64,000 nt of DNA from the NCBI GenBank assembly GCA_002633005.1, contig NMRA01000143.1:333187-397186 (forward strand), in the 5' to 3' direction. Origin of the DNA: Phoronis australis (taxonomy: Eukaryota > Phoronida > Phoronidae). Below the pieces are notes generated by a model. It had not been told where the DNA came from, did no database searches, and saw only the letters and a program-made list of their open reading frames with translations. The position numbers and the translations under genes were made by a program. This document shows, one piece after another, positions 36,301 through 48,400 of this stretch (position 1 is its first letter; every line of letters starts with the position of its first letter).

Positions 36301-36970
36301 TTCCGTCTCGAAGGTTTCGCCGGGGCGGCTACACAATTTAATGAGGGTACGTACTCTCTTGGAGCCCTCTTCCTAAGTCTTAGAGGAGGAGCCCCCAACC
36401 TCATGAGGACAGCGCTCGCTCCCCAGTCTCGTCAACATGTACGCCAATGTCAACACCATAATTTTGTGAATTAGTGGCACATGGCGCGCTAAACCCTGAT
36501 CACGTGAAAAGCACGTCGTGTAAACCCAACCAGGTTACTCAATTACACCACTAGGCATGCAATAGATTAATATATCCAAATAAAGCATTCACAAAAATGT
36601 CAAAGACCTGTGAAGAAAAAGAGTGTTAAAATGACATAAGTCTTGAGAGGACGGTCAATTCCAGACGACAAAGATGAACTGCTTCACATATCAATGGCAC
36701 TGTAGCCTCTCAACTCGTCAATGTGAACCAAACGATATCGTGACAAACAGATTTTAGCGATACCAGTTTGTTAAGGTCATTATTCACATTCCCAGGACTC
36801 ACCAAACAAACCCAAGTAAGGACAACGACCCATGTCTTCAGTACCAGGTAAATTTTCGTCTTCCTCGGAATCGATGGATCACGTAATGGGAAAATCTTGT
36901 CCGAATCACTATTGGGCAAAATTTTCTTTAAGCATTCCGAACACCTTGAAGTGTTTACGCGAGTCGCCAT
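30351..36970 (-). CDS. MFSD4/NaGLT1-like major facilitator transporter, 4 coding exons
   Basis: Coding exons: 36970-36803, 34592-34438, 33104-32971, 31456-30351. Donors are GTGAGT, GTAAGA, GTAATA and acceptors TTGCAG, TTATAG, TTTCAG; phases join to exactly 520 codons, matching MFSD4-type proteins (about 515). Exon 1 gives a 30-residue cytosolic start and helix 1; exon 2 carries LLGIALPDLLPRVGADYE and the loop LLAYLCDRYKHK (position of MFS motif A); exon 3 holds two more helices; the long last exon has WKGNSAVPLHLAL, then GGLIAPLIAEPFL, a luminal loop with N-glycosylation sequons (NAT, NFT, NDT), a charged loop, and the C-terminal six helices. MFSD4B is described as a sodium-dependent sugar carrier of the plasma membrane; substrate here is inferred only. 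Other MFS subfamilies remain possible. The tail is charged and hydrophilic. Confidence 0.85.
31866..31936. mobile_element. MITE-like palindrome, GGGCGGCGCA family
   Basis: Starts CATGGGCGGCGCA and ends TGCGCCGCCCATG, a perfect 13-base terminal inverted repeat, with GGGGGCTGGGG and CCCCTCCCC arms between. 71 bp, in the MFSD4-like gene between exons 3 and 4. Confidence 0.85.
31973..32057. repeat. Two-copy tandem repeat of about 43 bp
   Basis: GCCGAAACAGTAC...CTCACACACGTCGG occurs twice back to back with small differences (TTCACCTTCGGAGCAA versus ATAACCTTCAGGAGAA). Confidence 0.8.
32110..32400. repeat. Dispersed repeat family E, copy 2
   Basis: Same ordered blocks as 25850-26150, in the same orientation. 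Intron 3 of the MFSD4-like gene. Confidence 0.6.
33617..33708. mobile_element. MITE-like palindrome, GGGCGGCGCA family, with G-run and N
   Basis: CATGGGCGGCGTACCATAGG at the left, TGCTGCGCCGCCAATG at the right. The centre is a G-run broken by the N at 33658, so its true length is unknown. Confidence 0.75.
34758..34899. mobile_element. MITE-like palindrome, GGGCGGCGCA family, longer copy
   Basis: CATGAGCGGCACAGCACTG at the left, GGTGAGCCGCCCATG at the right. It contains CTATAGCCC and a C-run with the N at 34815. About 142 bp. It lies about 165 bases upstream of the exon 2 acceptor of the MFSD4-like gene. Confidence 0.75.
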
Positions 36971-37877
36971 CGGTTACTGATCGTGAAATAGGAAGGTTTT
37001 AAACTTCAAGACGACACTTTTATCAACCAGAGAGGACGCAATTGTAAACATCATAACTATCCAGGTCAAAATAGTTATAAAACATCGTCTGCTTTGAAGG
37101 TTCAAAGATCAAGAACACAAAATGACTCCTCAAAGCTCCGTCTTTACTACCGTATGCTAGCGTATTTACGCCCATGGCCCGTATATTATTGTCCATTTCC
37201 AGGTCGACGATTGTGAAACGATCCCACCAACTTCAGCATCCAAAACATCTTGCACCACCCGCCACTATTCGAAAACCAAGAAACAGTTGTTTGAGCAATC
37301 ATTTCCAGAATTGTTGATATTGACGTGTTTTCAGCTTAGAAGGACACACTCGGTTTTAGAATCCAAAAGTGTATTTTGTGGATAATCGTTAGATGGAATA
37401 GACTTCTTAAAGTTATTAACTTTGACCACGATAGATATCTATAAACAACAAAATCCTTGTGACTGTCTTAATTTGGTACTTAATTACAAATTGTCAATTC
37501 TCGTCATTAGTTACCAATCGTTCGCTGAAATCCAGGCCGGTGAGGTTATCAATAAAATGCGCTTAATCTACTCACTTTATCGAGAGTGACGTTTAGCTAA
37601 GCTAGCAGTTAAACAGGCCTCAACTTATCCCTTACTCAGCCATTGGAAGTGAGTTCTAGGTTTGACAGTTGTTTTATCCCTTATTAAGAGCCGATTGGCG
37701 CATGAATGAGACGCCGTGAAAACCCAATTTGCGGCTCGAGCAACAACCAACAATCAATTCTTTCAACACCTGATATCACTTCCAATTTAACTTAGAAACA
37801 GTTTAAAAATTGGTCCTAAAAGACCAATTTCAGAGCGGCAAACGACATAAACCAAAGCTAGCTCTTTGTGATGAAAG

Positions 37878-38256
37878 GCGATTTTAAATTAAAGTCCTGT
37901 TTTGCGTGAACACCTTTTTTGGACTCATTATATGCGGCGCGAGTTATCGTTCATTATTACACATGCTAATACCATGGGAATGAATGAAGTTCGAGCAGGA
38001 CGATTCACCGCTGCTCAGCCCATTCAGACATTCGATTTCGTCAGCGTAAGACATTGAAAAATGGCCACGGCGATTTTAAATTAAAGTCCTGTTTTGCGTG
38101 AACACCTTTTTTGGACTCATTATATGCGGCGCGAGTTATCGTTCATTATTACACATGCTAATACCATGGGAATGAATGAAGTTCGAGCAGGACGATTCAC
38201 CGCTGCTCAGCCCATTCAGATATTCGATTTCGTCAGCGTAAGACATTGAAAAATGG
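37878..38256. repeat. 192-bp direct tandem duplication
   Basis: The block from GCGATTTTAAATTAAAGTCC to CATTGAAAAATGG is present twice, offset exactly 192 bases (37878 and 38070), with one visible substitution (CAGACATTCG versus CAGATATTCG). Recent duplication or a local assembly artefact. Confidence 0.95.
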
Positions 38257-39355
38257 TAAAGAAACACAAAACGCAATTTTAAAGAAGTTATGTTGCAAAG
38301 CGAGCAAGATAAACAAAGTGTTGTGATTTAAATTTGATGAACAGCACAGTGAATGTGTGACAATATTTTGATGGATACTGACAAGTGCGTACCGCTGATC
38401 GAAAAGAAGTGGCGAATTTAAGCCCTGTGTACGTGCAATATACCACACACTACTTCGTAAACGGCTTTCTAACAATTGGGCACAAACTCCCGACTGTCGT
38501 GTACGAGCTCGCTTGCGTCTGTCTTCAGTAAAAAAAGTCGAGTTGCAACACCTGTCTGCACACTCCATACCCGACTCGAAAAATGGGTGTGTAAAACAAA
38601 TCGATTTAGCAGAGGTGAGCGCCATTTTGTCAACGGTTGTATCACTAGTATATATAGCGAAAGCGATCGTTCCAAAACCAAGGGATTCACCCAGCATGAA
38701 TTAAAATAACGGTTACCAAAGATGAACCTGCTGCATTACACTTAAAGCACTCCTTGTGCAGCCGTGAGACAGGTGAATCGTAAAGTAAGGATTTACAAGA
38801 GCCCAGACGAGAAACGATAAGGAAATGACAATTCCGAATTCCCTAATGGCGCCAATGATTCTGAGGTGGTAGCTGGTAGTCTTCACAGCAAGGTCACCAT
38901 GGTCAACCATACACGCGGTTCAACTTGGTCGCCATTTTTTGCCAAGTTCCCTTTTTCGACAGCAACCAAGACACAATCACTCACATGCTGTTTCCTTCAA
39001 CCAAATAATTCCACATAACGCATACTTATAAAAAATATTCTCCAGCCCTCCCCTCCCTCTTCCAAGACGGGTCAGTGCTGTGTTAGAACTGCATTTCGCC
39101 AGCTTAGCTTACCGGATGTTGAATTTTTTTACCAAAGCGATTTGGGGTTTACAGCATTACCACGCTCATCCGATTTTGAATTATTGTCGAAAGAGCCGGT
39201 AGGACATGTACATGCGCCAATTTTGAATACGCAATTTTAGGGTTGGCCAAATCCAATACACCCTGAAACGTTTCATCGGGTACCCCACGTTGTTGTTGGC
39301 AACAAAAATAGAATCATTTACAAGATATTAAAAATAAAATTAAAAAAAATAAATA

Positions 39356-40656
39356 AAACGACGAGCGTCAGTACTAAAATATATCAAAATATTCCCCATG
39401 TTTCAAACAATTCGTTCTTTATCAAGAGCATGATACTATTTTTACTATTTTATATCCCTATTCCTTGGTAACTGCAGGGCATTTGGAATCCTTCATCATG
39501 GTAAGGCATATGAGAATAACTACTTAATTCCACTTGTTTTTTTATCCAGTCTAAACAGGGCGAAACCCACATTTAACTGTCCTCGGTGCATTAGCTTTTT
39601 ATGCAAGCAGATTTTACATTTGAAAAAATAATAGTTTCGAGTGGTGTACATGCACACATTTTAAGGTCAGACATAGGAGGGGAATCAAACTTAGCCTTTA
39701 ATTATTGCTAAGTTATTACTGGGTTAAAATATCGCCCAACTTTAATAAGCAAATAATGAACAATAAAATCATTAAATCAACCCTGACAAGAACAAAGCCA
39801 AACACAATGAATATGAATAAAAACAGGTTTAAATAATTATTATTTAATAAATAATTTAAGCCTGTGAATACAAAGGATTATTAAATATCCAAGGCCTGAA
39901 AAGAGGAACTCCACACTCGCCTCACTCATGAAACAAACTCAGCCCAGAAACTAGAATGAAATTCAAAACACTGCAAGGTTCGTTTTCGAATGGAGGGTCN
40001 GAATTCCGCCAAGTAAAAACGACGAGCGTCAGTACTAAAATATGTCAAAATATTCCCCATGTTTCAAACAATTCGTTCTTTATCAAGAGCATGATACTAT
40101 TTTTATTATTTAATATCCCTATTCCTTGGTAACTGTAGGGCATTTGGAATCCTTCATCATGGTAAGGCATATGAGAGTAACTACTTAATTCCACTTGTTT
40201 TTTTATCCAGTCTAAACAGGGCGAAACCCACGTTTAACTGTCCTCGGTGCATTAGCTTTTTATGCAAGGAGATTTTACACTTGAAAAAATAATAGTTTCG
40301 AGTGGTGTACATGCACACATTTTAAGGTCAGACATAGGAGGGGAATCAAACTTAGCCTTCAATTATTGCTAAGTTATTACTGGGTTAAAATATCGCCCAA
40401 CTTTAATAAGCAAATAATGAACAATAAAATCATTGAATCAACCCTGACAAGAACAAAGCCAAACACAATGAATATGAATAAAAACAGGTTTAAATAATTA
40501 TTATTTAATAAATAATTTAAGCCTGTGAATACAAAGGATTATTAAATATCCAAGGCCTGAAAAGAGGAACTCCACACTCGCCTCACTCATGAAACAAACT
40601 CAGCCCAGAAACTAGAATGAAATTCAAAACACTGCAAGGTTCGTTTTCGAATGGAG
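39356..40656. repeat. About 640-bp duplication flanking the N at 40000
   Basis: Copy 1 is about 39356-39995, copy 2 about 40017-40656, with a constant offset of 661 and scattered substitutions (for example TTTTACTATTTTATATCC versus TTTTATTATTTAATATCC). The N and GAATTCCGCC lie between. Likely two alleles placed in tandem at a contig join. Confidence 0.9.
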
Positions 40657-42454
40657 TGTCGGTTCAGTTTAGTGCTCTGCACAAGTTCAAACTAAAATTA
40701 AGGATCTAAAAGATTCAGAAGCAGACTGCCATCTAGTGGTGATAATGAACTTTGTCAACTTCTGCACATAATTCATCTCCATACATTAGAGAACTCAGTT
40801 GTATTCAAATATCTTTTGGCAATGATGAATTTTGTCATGTTAACATGTTAATTCCAAAACTAATTGAGCTTTTCTGGTGTAATCTAACTTTGTTTGACAT
40901 CAAAGATAATTTGGTAACTCCAGAAATTGGAATTAGGGTAAACTGACCATTTGGCAATGACAAAACATGAACATTCTACACAATAGCAAAATACAGAGTG
41001 CAGCCAAAAGTAATCAAAGTACCCAGAATTCCAAGTCATGGCAGCAGGATGCAAGCCTAACTCATACTCAAAGTGGCCAACAGCTGTCAGTCACAACTGG
41101 GATGGCATCGCGTTTACAAAGGTAGAAACGCTGGTGGTTTTCAGCTGAAACTATGGATCAGACCATGGTTACTATGGATGGAAGTGAACGACCCTAGCCA
41201 ACCACTATAGTCAGACCAATGACCTTTGAACCTAACTATAATATTAGCTCAATCACAAGATGGTGGTCTCCAGGTTAATGATTTCTTTGATTAATGTCTG
41301 ATATTCCCAAAATAATAAACAAGTTATTGCTAAAAAATTTAAAATACGCCTTTAATAAAATAATGACATGTTTCAACTTCTTATTAAATAATGCATGGTG
41401 CTTTACATTACAGGTAGCTAATTTGATTCGTAATTCATACGCTCTTTGGATTGACCAAACGGAGTTCACTTGTTTGCTTCAGTACCCGTTTCAATGCTAA
41501 TGTTCCAATGTCAGTATCAATCAGTTTTGCTGTGAGCAACATTATCATGACACAAAAACATTATTTTGTTCATGGGCATTGGCCGCAGGTTAAGAATCTG
41601 ATGGGTTCTCAATGACGACTTTTGGCTTTAAAAATAATCAGATGTCTTAATAAGGTGACCCAGCTGAGTCAATGTGGATGCAATTCCCACTCAAGCATGA
41701 CAACCTCTCATCAGTAATTGAATCCCGTTTCAGTCACAGTATAGTCACAGCAATTTACTTATGACACTCAGGGGAGAGAACAAATGACAACAGGTGGCAG
41801 TGGCGAGCAAGAGAAAGGTAAGAGGAGGAGTGTTTATAAGCAAGGGCAAAATGTCTAAATTTTACACATGTACCATACCAATTTTTGACCGACAAATGAG
41901 CTTGGCTGTTATTTTTTCCAGAACTTTCCTCCCCTAAGATGTCAATATTAAAGTTGTAGTAATGCAGGGCCTTCAGCTAACCAGGCAGTAACTTTTTTTC
42001 CTTTCAAAATATGATTCAACATAATTTTACCATAACATAATGCGCAGAAGTACATAATCAGCGTACCACTGGGTGGTATGTGTTTCCAGATGACAGTCGC
42101 CTCTAACCAACTAAAGAAAACATTAGCACACGAGTGTCCTGTTGAAGTCTACTATCTGTAGTGTCCAACTGTGACTTTTGCTCAATCCTTTCAGAGCTAA
42201 TGTAACTACTGCTCGGTAAAGAGTGTGATTTTCCATAGTATATTTTGACAACTGAGATATGACTAGTCTTTCGGAGCCATCGTAACCACAATTTGATGGA
42301 CCTAGGTTGAAATGTCTGCTAGCATTCATGAAACTGACAGAAAATACCAGCACAGTCGGCAAGCAGAATCTCTTCAAATTCAGGCTCCGGAGTTGAAGGG
42401 TACCATTGTACGCGAGAAGTAATGGTAATCTTTACTGCTATCTCAATCTCATCA

Positions 42455-45400
42455 TCATAACCACTGCTCGGCAGAACTGGCAGAAATGTCCATCAGCTTC
42501 CAAGCAGCCTTAGGGTCTAGTACGGTCTGATCCCTACAGAGGGCCCAGACATACAGTACTTTCAAGATGGCATCCTACAAGGAAACAGCCATAGAGATAG
42601 AGCAAATCATGACACACGCTGTGCAGCATGAATAGCATCTGGCACTACTTGATTGATTGAGATTTACCCACAATGCACTAAGTGATAATACAGCGAAATT
42701 TACCCACAATGCACTAGTCTATATCAGTGAGATTTACCACAATGCTTTACACAAAAAAGCAACAAGTAGAGGCAAATAGAGTTTAAAACCGACAATTAGT
42801 GGCATTCAGATGATGGAAAGTACACACCAGAAAAATCCAGTGTTTTCAAAATCTGGAATGTTTCCAGGCACAGATAAAATCTCATTTGCTCACTGCTGAG
42901 AAAGGAATGTTTGCAAACACAGACCCTGATCCTCAACCTGTGAGAGGATTTTCCTGCAATTCTTAAATATTCTGTACAGCATATCTTCAGTCAAAAAATG
43001 AACCACCTTACATATTCGCTCACAGTACCACAAAACTTGAAAAACTCTCTTACGAAAAACTATAAATCATAAAACACCGAACAAACCAAAAACTGGATAT
43101 CATAAAGTTTGCAACCGTTGTGGAAATTATAATGAGAGGTTAACAGCAAATACAACCAATATCAGTGACAGCAAAACAGACTACATTGGGGGAAACAAGT
43201 GCAAATACAGGACTGAGGTCAAAGGTCAACATAACAATCCACAACTGTGACCTCTGAGACTGGCAAAATGTATTCTTCAAATGCTTTAGGCAAAAAAGCA
43301 TAGTTGGTTCTGATCTCCGGTTTTGTTCAAAAATTGAGTCTGTGGTGTGGTATTTTTCATTTGCCCTTTTTCAAAAGAAAGTCCATCCGAGATGAGCAAA
43401 ATGACAAAAGTGTTCTTACTTATAACTTGCCAAATCATGGCATTTCAAACCTTGCTTACCCTTAAAAACTAATTAACTGCAGGTGGTTAGGTATATGTTG
43501 TACCAGACACAGGCCGTTTGGGTGGGCCCATTGCACAGATCACCTTGAACCATTTTTATGCTTTATTAATATACAGATAAAACCGAGCTGAGGCGCTAGA
43601 GACCCGACTCAAGGATCTAGCAGTGAGCCCCAGTGGGACTCAAACCCACAACCTTGAGTAAAGGAAGTGTACACCTAACCCACTAGACCACACTGTCTCC
43701 TCTTGCTTACCCTTGCTTATATTCCTTTCTGCAGCTTCAAAAAACCACAAGACCTTGGCTGAAATTGATGCGACCAGGTACATTTCTGGTTGGTGACTGC
43801 CCGTCTCAAAATGAGTCGAGGTAGCAACCAGAACCAACTAAGCTGTTTTGACCTTAGCTCACGGTAAATTTACAGCGTAGCCCACAATATACATACGCAC
43901 ATAGATGCACACGATGACAATACATACCGGGTTTCCCTCCACGACCTCCCCCTTCATGTTCTTCACCACCTGGATCTGCTGAGAGTGGAACGAGATGATA
44001 AGTACAGGACCCTGCTCCATCATCTTACCTGCCATAACCTGAAACAGGTTGAACATTAACAATACACAACAAACTACATTCACGTTTATAAGCTCAGCTG
44101 AATAAATAAATACCCATTGGAAATCTATTAGGACTCTTTCTGAAAATGCACCCAACACAATTATCTGGGGGACAAGTTGGATGGTTGAATTCAACTTTCC
44201 CAGGTTTGAAGGAAATGTACACCAAAACACTAAAAATAGAAATCAATAACTCATTATTATACACTATGTTACGACGCAAAACAAACAGCTCCACTTATAG
44301 TTGTACGTCAGTGAGGACATTGCCTCAGGAAACAACCTCACATGCTTCAGAACTGATAGGGGCAGAGATATATTCGGAATTTGACTTCCAAGGATGACCC
44401 GTTTAATATTACACAACCTGGGCGCACAAACAGGAATTACGAAGCAGGCGTGACAAGAGGGTATTAAGCTCCACACAGAAATTTGATATTAACAAGATTT
44501 CATGATTTTCTAAAAAATTCCCAATTATAACAATACAAATGTTCATAATAAAAACAGTACCAGTAATAACAAAAACACTACTACTTTTACAAAATAATAA
44601 CACATAATAATGAAAACAATAAACAAGTACATATGACACGATGTAGGACAAGACGACTTCCCGTTGTTTAGTACCAAGTTATAAACAGCTCATCAGACAT
44701 TCCTACGTTTTCATAAAATCTTTCAGTGAAGACGGTACTGGCCACAATATCAACTATTACCTTACAGTGGACATGTTTAAATAGTGCTACATTCTGTACT
44801 GTGGTGCCGTTCTTTTTTGAACTTTAATTCTGCTAGTTGAGAAACATTAAATGTGGCATGCAAGCAGTTATCGGTAAAACAGAGATGTTATTTAATATCA
44901 GAAATGACAAATTGGATATTTATATTTAAAAAACAAAGAACACCAGAAATTTAGTTTCGCTAAAATGCATTTCTCCCTTTAGAAAACGAAAAACCAAAAT
45001 CTGTGCAATTGGTTTCCGATGCAAGCCAATGTTACTCAATGAATAAATATAATACATCTACGTTACTACACACAGGCCTCAAAGATTCGATGCATGACTT
45101 TAATAAGTATCCCAAATGTTCAGCAGAATCAATGAACACTTCTCAGAGATTCAACAAACTTTATCAAATGAATGCAATACATCTCGGAGCTGTCTACGTA
45201 CGTCTACATTGTTCACATCCAGCACATGCGAGTGGAACGTGTAGCCGCACTGCTTGGCCTGTCTGATGGGCGTGGCTAATACGTTGAATGGCGCCTCATG
45301 ACACCAGTCTTGCAGGATGTCTAGGTCACCTCTCACCATCGCCTGAAATGGACAGCATGAAGCGTGAAGCATCAATGGGGACAGTGTTAGGGAAGTGTTT

Positions 45401-48400
45401 TCCTTTGCAAAAAATTTAGCCATAGAATAATCTCTCCATACTGTTAACTCTCTTGTGAATTTCATGCTATTCCCAATCACGACAAACCGCACTGTGACAG
45501 CGTTTTCTGCTTGATCTCAACAGTGACGAAGGGAAACTATTGTTGGCATCTACTGCACTAATGGGAGTGTTTTACCAAGGTTTCCACAATCTTTCTCACC
45601 TCCAAAACATTAGGGATGATAACAAACTGGCACTCCCGGATGAACTCCTCCTGATCAAAGTTAGGGTCCATCTTGCAAATCTCCGTCAGCACCTCTGACA
45701 TCTCTGTCTTGGAGAACATTCCACCTGCAACAATACAGTATAGTACAGCACAGCACAGCACAGCACAGCACAGCACAGCACAGCACAGCACAGCACAGCA
45801 CAGTGGTCCCATGATGTTGCCAAGATGGAAAACTTGACACATTTAACCATTTTCCTCGTCACACTGTAGACTTGTTGCCGATTTGTCTATTTTCTACCAG
45901 ACTTGCCAATGGTCTCACACTGACTGGCTTGATGTTTCCACTGGATTTGCTTGAAATTTATTTTTTGAAAATTATGTTTGAGGTCACAAACCTGGAGGGA
46001 AATACAGTCAAATGATGGTTTAACACACACTTTTATAGTGAGGCAATATAACACACACCTTTACAGTGAACACAATCCTTTATAGAGAGAAGATAAAACA
46101 CACACCTTTGTAGTGAGACGGTATAACACACACCTTTGTAGTGAACACAAACCTTTACAGTGAACACACACCTTTATAGTGAACACACACTTTTATAGTG
46201 AACACACACCTTTATAGTGAGACGATATAACACACACCTTTGTAGTGAACACAAACCTTTACAGTGAACACACACCTTTATAGTGAGACGATATAACAAA
46301 CACCTTAATAGTGAACACACCTTTATGGTGGAAGATGCAGTCAGCCTAAATGTCAGACATCGTGCTTTGTGCTGTTATTTAACCATGTCACAGACTGGCT
46401 CACTCAGACACGACTTACTCAACCCCAAGATATGGCATCAAACTTATTTGATCACTAGCACAGATAATTGAGTTTGTACACATTGGCCTGTAAGCTTAGT
46501 TTGAGGAAATAGCGCGAACAAATCTAATTTGAAAAATTCTGGAATACATGAGTATAATTATATAGACCTCGTGTGAAGGTGTCAGGCTGAAGTTAAATGT
46601 TTGAAACTGTTGTAACATGTTTGAGACTTGGCTCCACTGTTGGTACACGAAGTTGATGCTTTACAAATAGTTTATGTATTTTTGTGTAGAGTGGCGGAGA
46701 GGAAAGACACGTAGATTCATTTTACTCTAAAACTAAAATACAACAACTCAATAGGGTTTGATGATGAGTGTGTTTATCTATTCAACTTCAATTTTCAAAA
46801 TCTAAACTCTTTCTAGATTCTTAATATTCCCTAACAGTTTTTCAGACCTATCACATCTGTGAAGCCATACTTTCCTATGTTCTTGTCACAAGTGGCCAAT
46901 TTTACCAAGGATGTTACAAATATTTTTAAGTCTGGTCAGCCCGTCACCTGTGGCCAATTCACGTGACCTAATGAATAAAAGTCTGCCCCAACTGGAATGG
47001 TTAGCAGAAGGGCCCAGGTTCATGTCCCAAAAAGTGCAGAAATCTTTACAGACTTATATTCATTAGGTCACGTGATCTGGTCAGAGGTGATGTGCTGGCC
47101 AAACTTAAAAAATATTTACGATATCCAGTTCAAGAGTTTCATATTTATCAAGGATTGTAGACTCGCTCATAGATTTTTTCCTTGATTGTAAAACAATTAG
47201 CACACAAGTGCTGTAACAGTCTGATATAACGTGCCCGTATTTTGAGAACAGGTTTTCTCCACTGAATAACGGGTATGTTATATCAGACTTACCAACAAGC
47301 GATGTGTATACAGATCTATAGTTTAACCATCCACATACTACAGAAGACATGTTTTTAAGATATGTTGTTATTAACAATACATTCACACAGATCTTGAGCT
47401 GCGCATGGGGTCGAGGTTATCATTGTCCACATAAAAGCTCGCAGTAAACCTTTTCAGCCTGAGTCTCAGAATAAACACACAAATGAACAATTTGCAGTGC
47501 ACTCACCAAAAACCTGACCAACTTTGTCCGTGAATGTTCGCGTTAACCTAATCATCAGGTTGTCACTTTCGTCATATTTGGTTTTCAAATCAAACATTTC
47601 TGTAACAGAAAGAGGCAATTTAGGAGAGTATGTAAGCCAAGCATGTAACGTTTCCTATCAATTCTGGAGGATTAACATGATATTCAACCATCAGCTCACA
47701 AGATCAAATGTAAAACTTTTAAAGTAACAATCGGTGAGGAAACATATACATTGTATTCCCTAAAACAAGAAATACCCAGTGTGATATTGGCTATGGGACA
47801 AAGCTTGGGTACAACAAAATAATATTCATGATACCCAGCCACCACTATGCCCGTAAGCGTTGTTTTCAGCAGAACTGCCTTAACCAGTGCCAACAAAACT
47901 TGGAGGGTGCAATTATAAAAACAATGAAATCTGTTATTTGACGGTGATTTGAAGACTTCAGTATAATATTCACATAAACGCACATCTTAACGTAATAACA
48001 GATGGTACAGCATTTATTCGCCAGGTGGAGTATTCAAGATTGAAAAAACACGTATCGTCGGTCAATGAAGAGTTTTGTTGAAGTACATCATACCCCTCCA
48101 GCTCCCGTATATACCTCGTCTCAAGTCTGACATTTCAAACTAGGATTAGAACCATTACGAATGTCACACAATTTAACATTGATGTTGTACAATTTAGAGC
48201 TCACTGCATCAATCGCAATTTTTCAATTAAGCAATCAACAGAAATTTCTCAAAAAAGGGGAAAAGCTAAAAAAAAACCTTTCGTTTGCAATTTGGCAAAA
48301 TTGGTGTCCTGTCGTCTGCAGTTGTCTAAGTCAAGAGCGGCAAGTACTCAACTCGCCGAATGCCACACTTATCAAAGGGACATAATCAAAATGTTGAAGA

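Larger units (their letters stand above)
36971..42454. other. Intergenic DNA between the MFSD4-like gene and TIMM44
   Basis: Holds the MFSD4-like 5' flank, a 192-bp tandem duplication (37878-38256), a 640-bp duplication around the N at 40000, and the TIMM44 3' flank. Minus-strand open stretches at 38910-38713 (65 codons, one hydrophobic segment ISLSFLVWALV) and 38697-38233 have no recognised homology and no splice support. Nothing else seen; a clear TIMM44 poly(A) signal was not found. Confidence 0.5.

Noticed and set aside
38233-38910. Minus-strand frames with one hydrophobic stretch (ISLSFLVWALV)
   Set aside because: Two frames separated by stops, no splice signals tying them together, no recognised family; the lower frame also enters the end of the 192-bp duplication.
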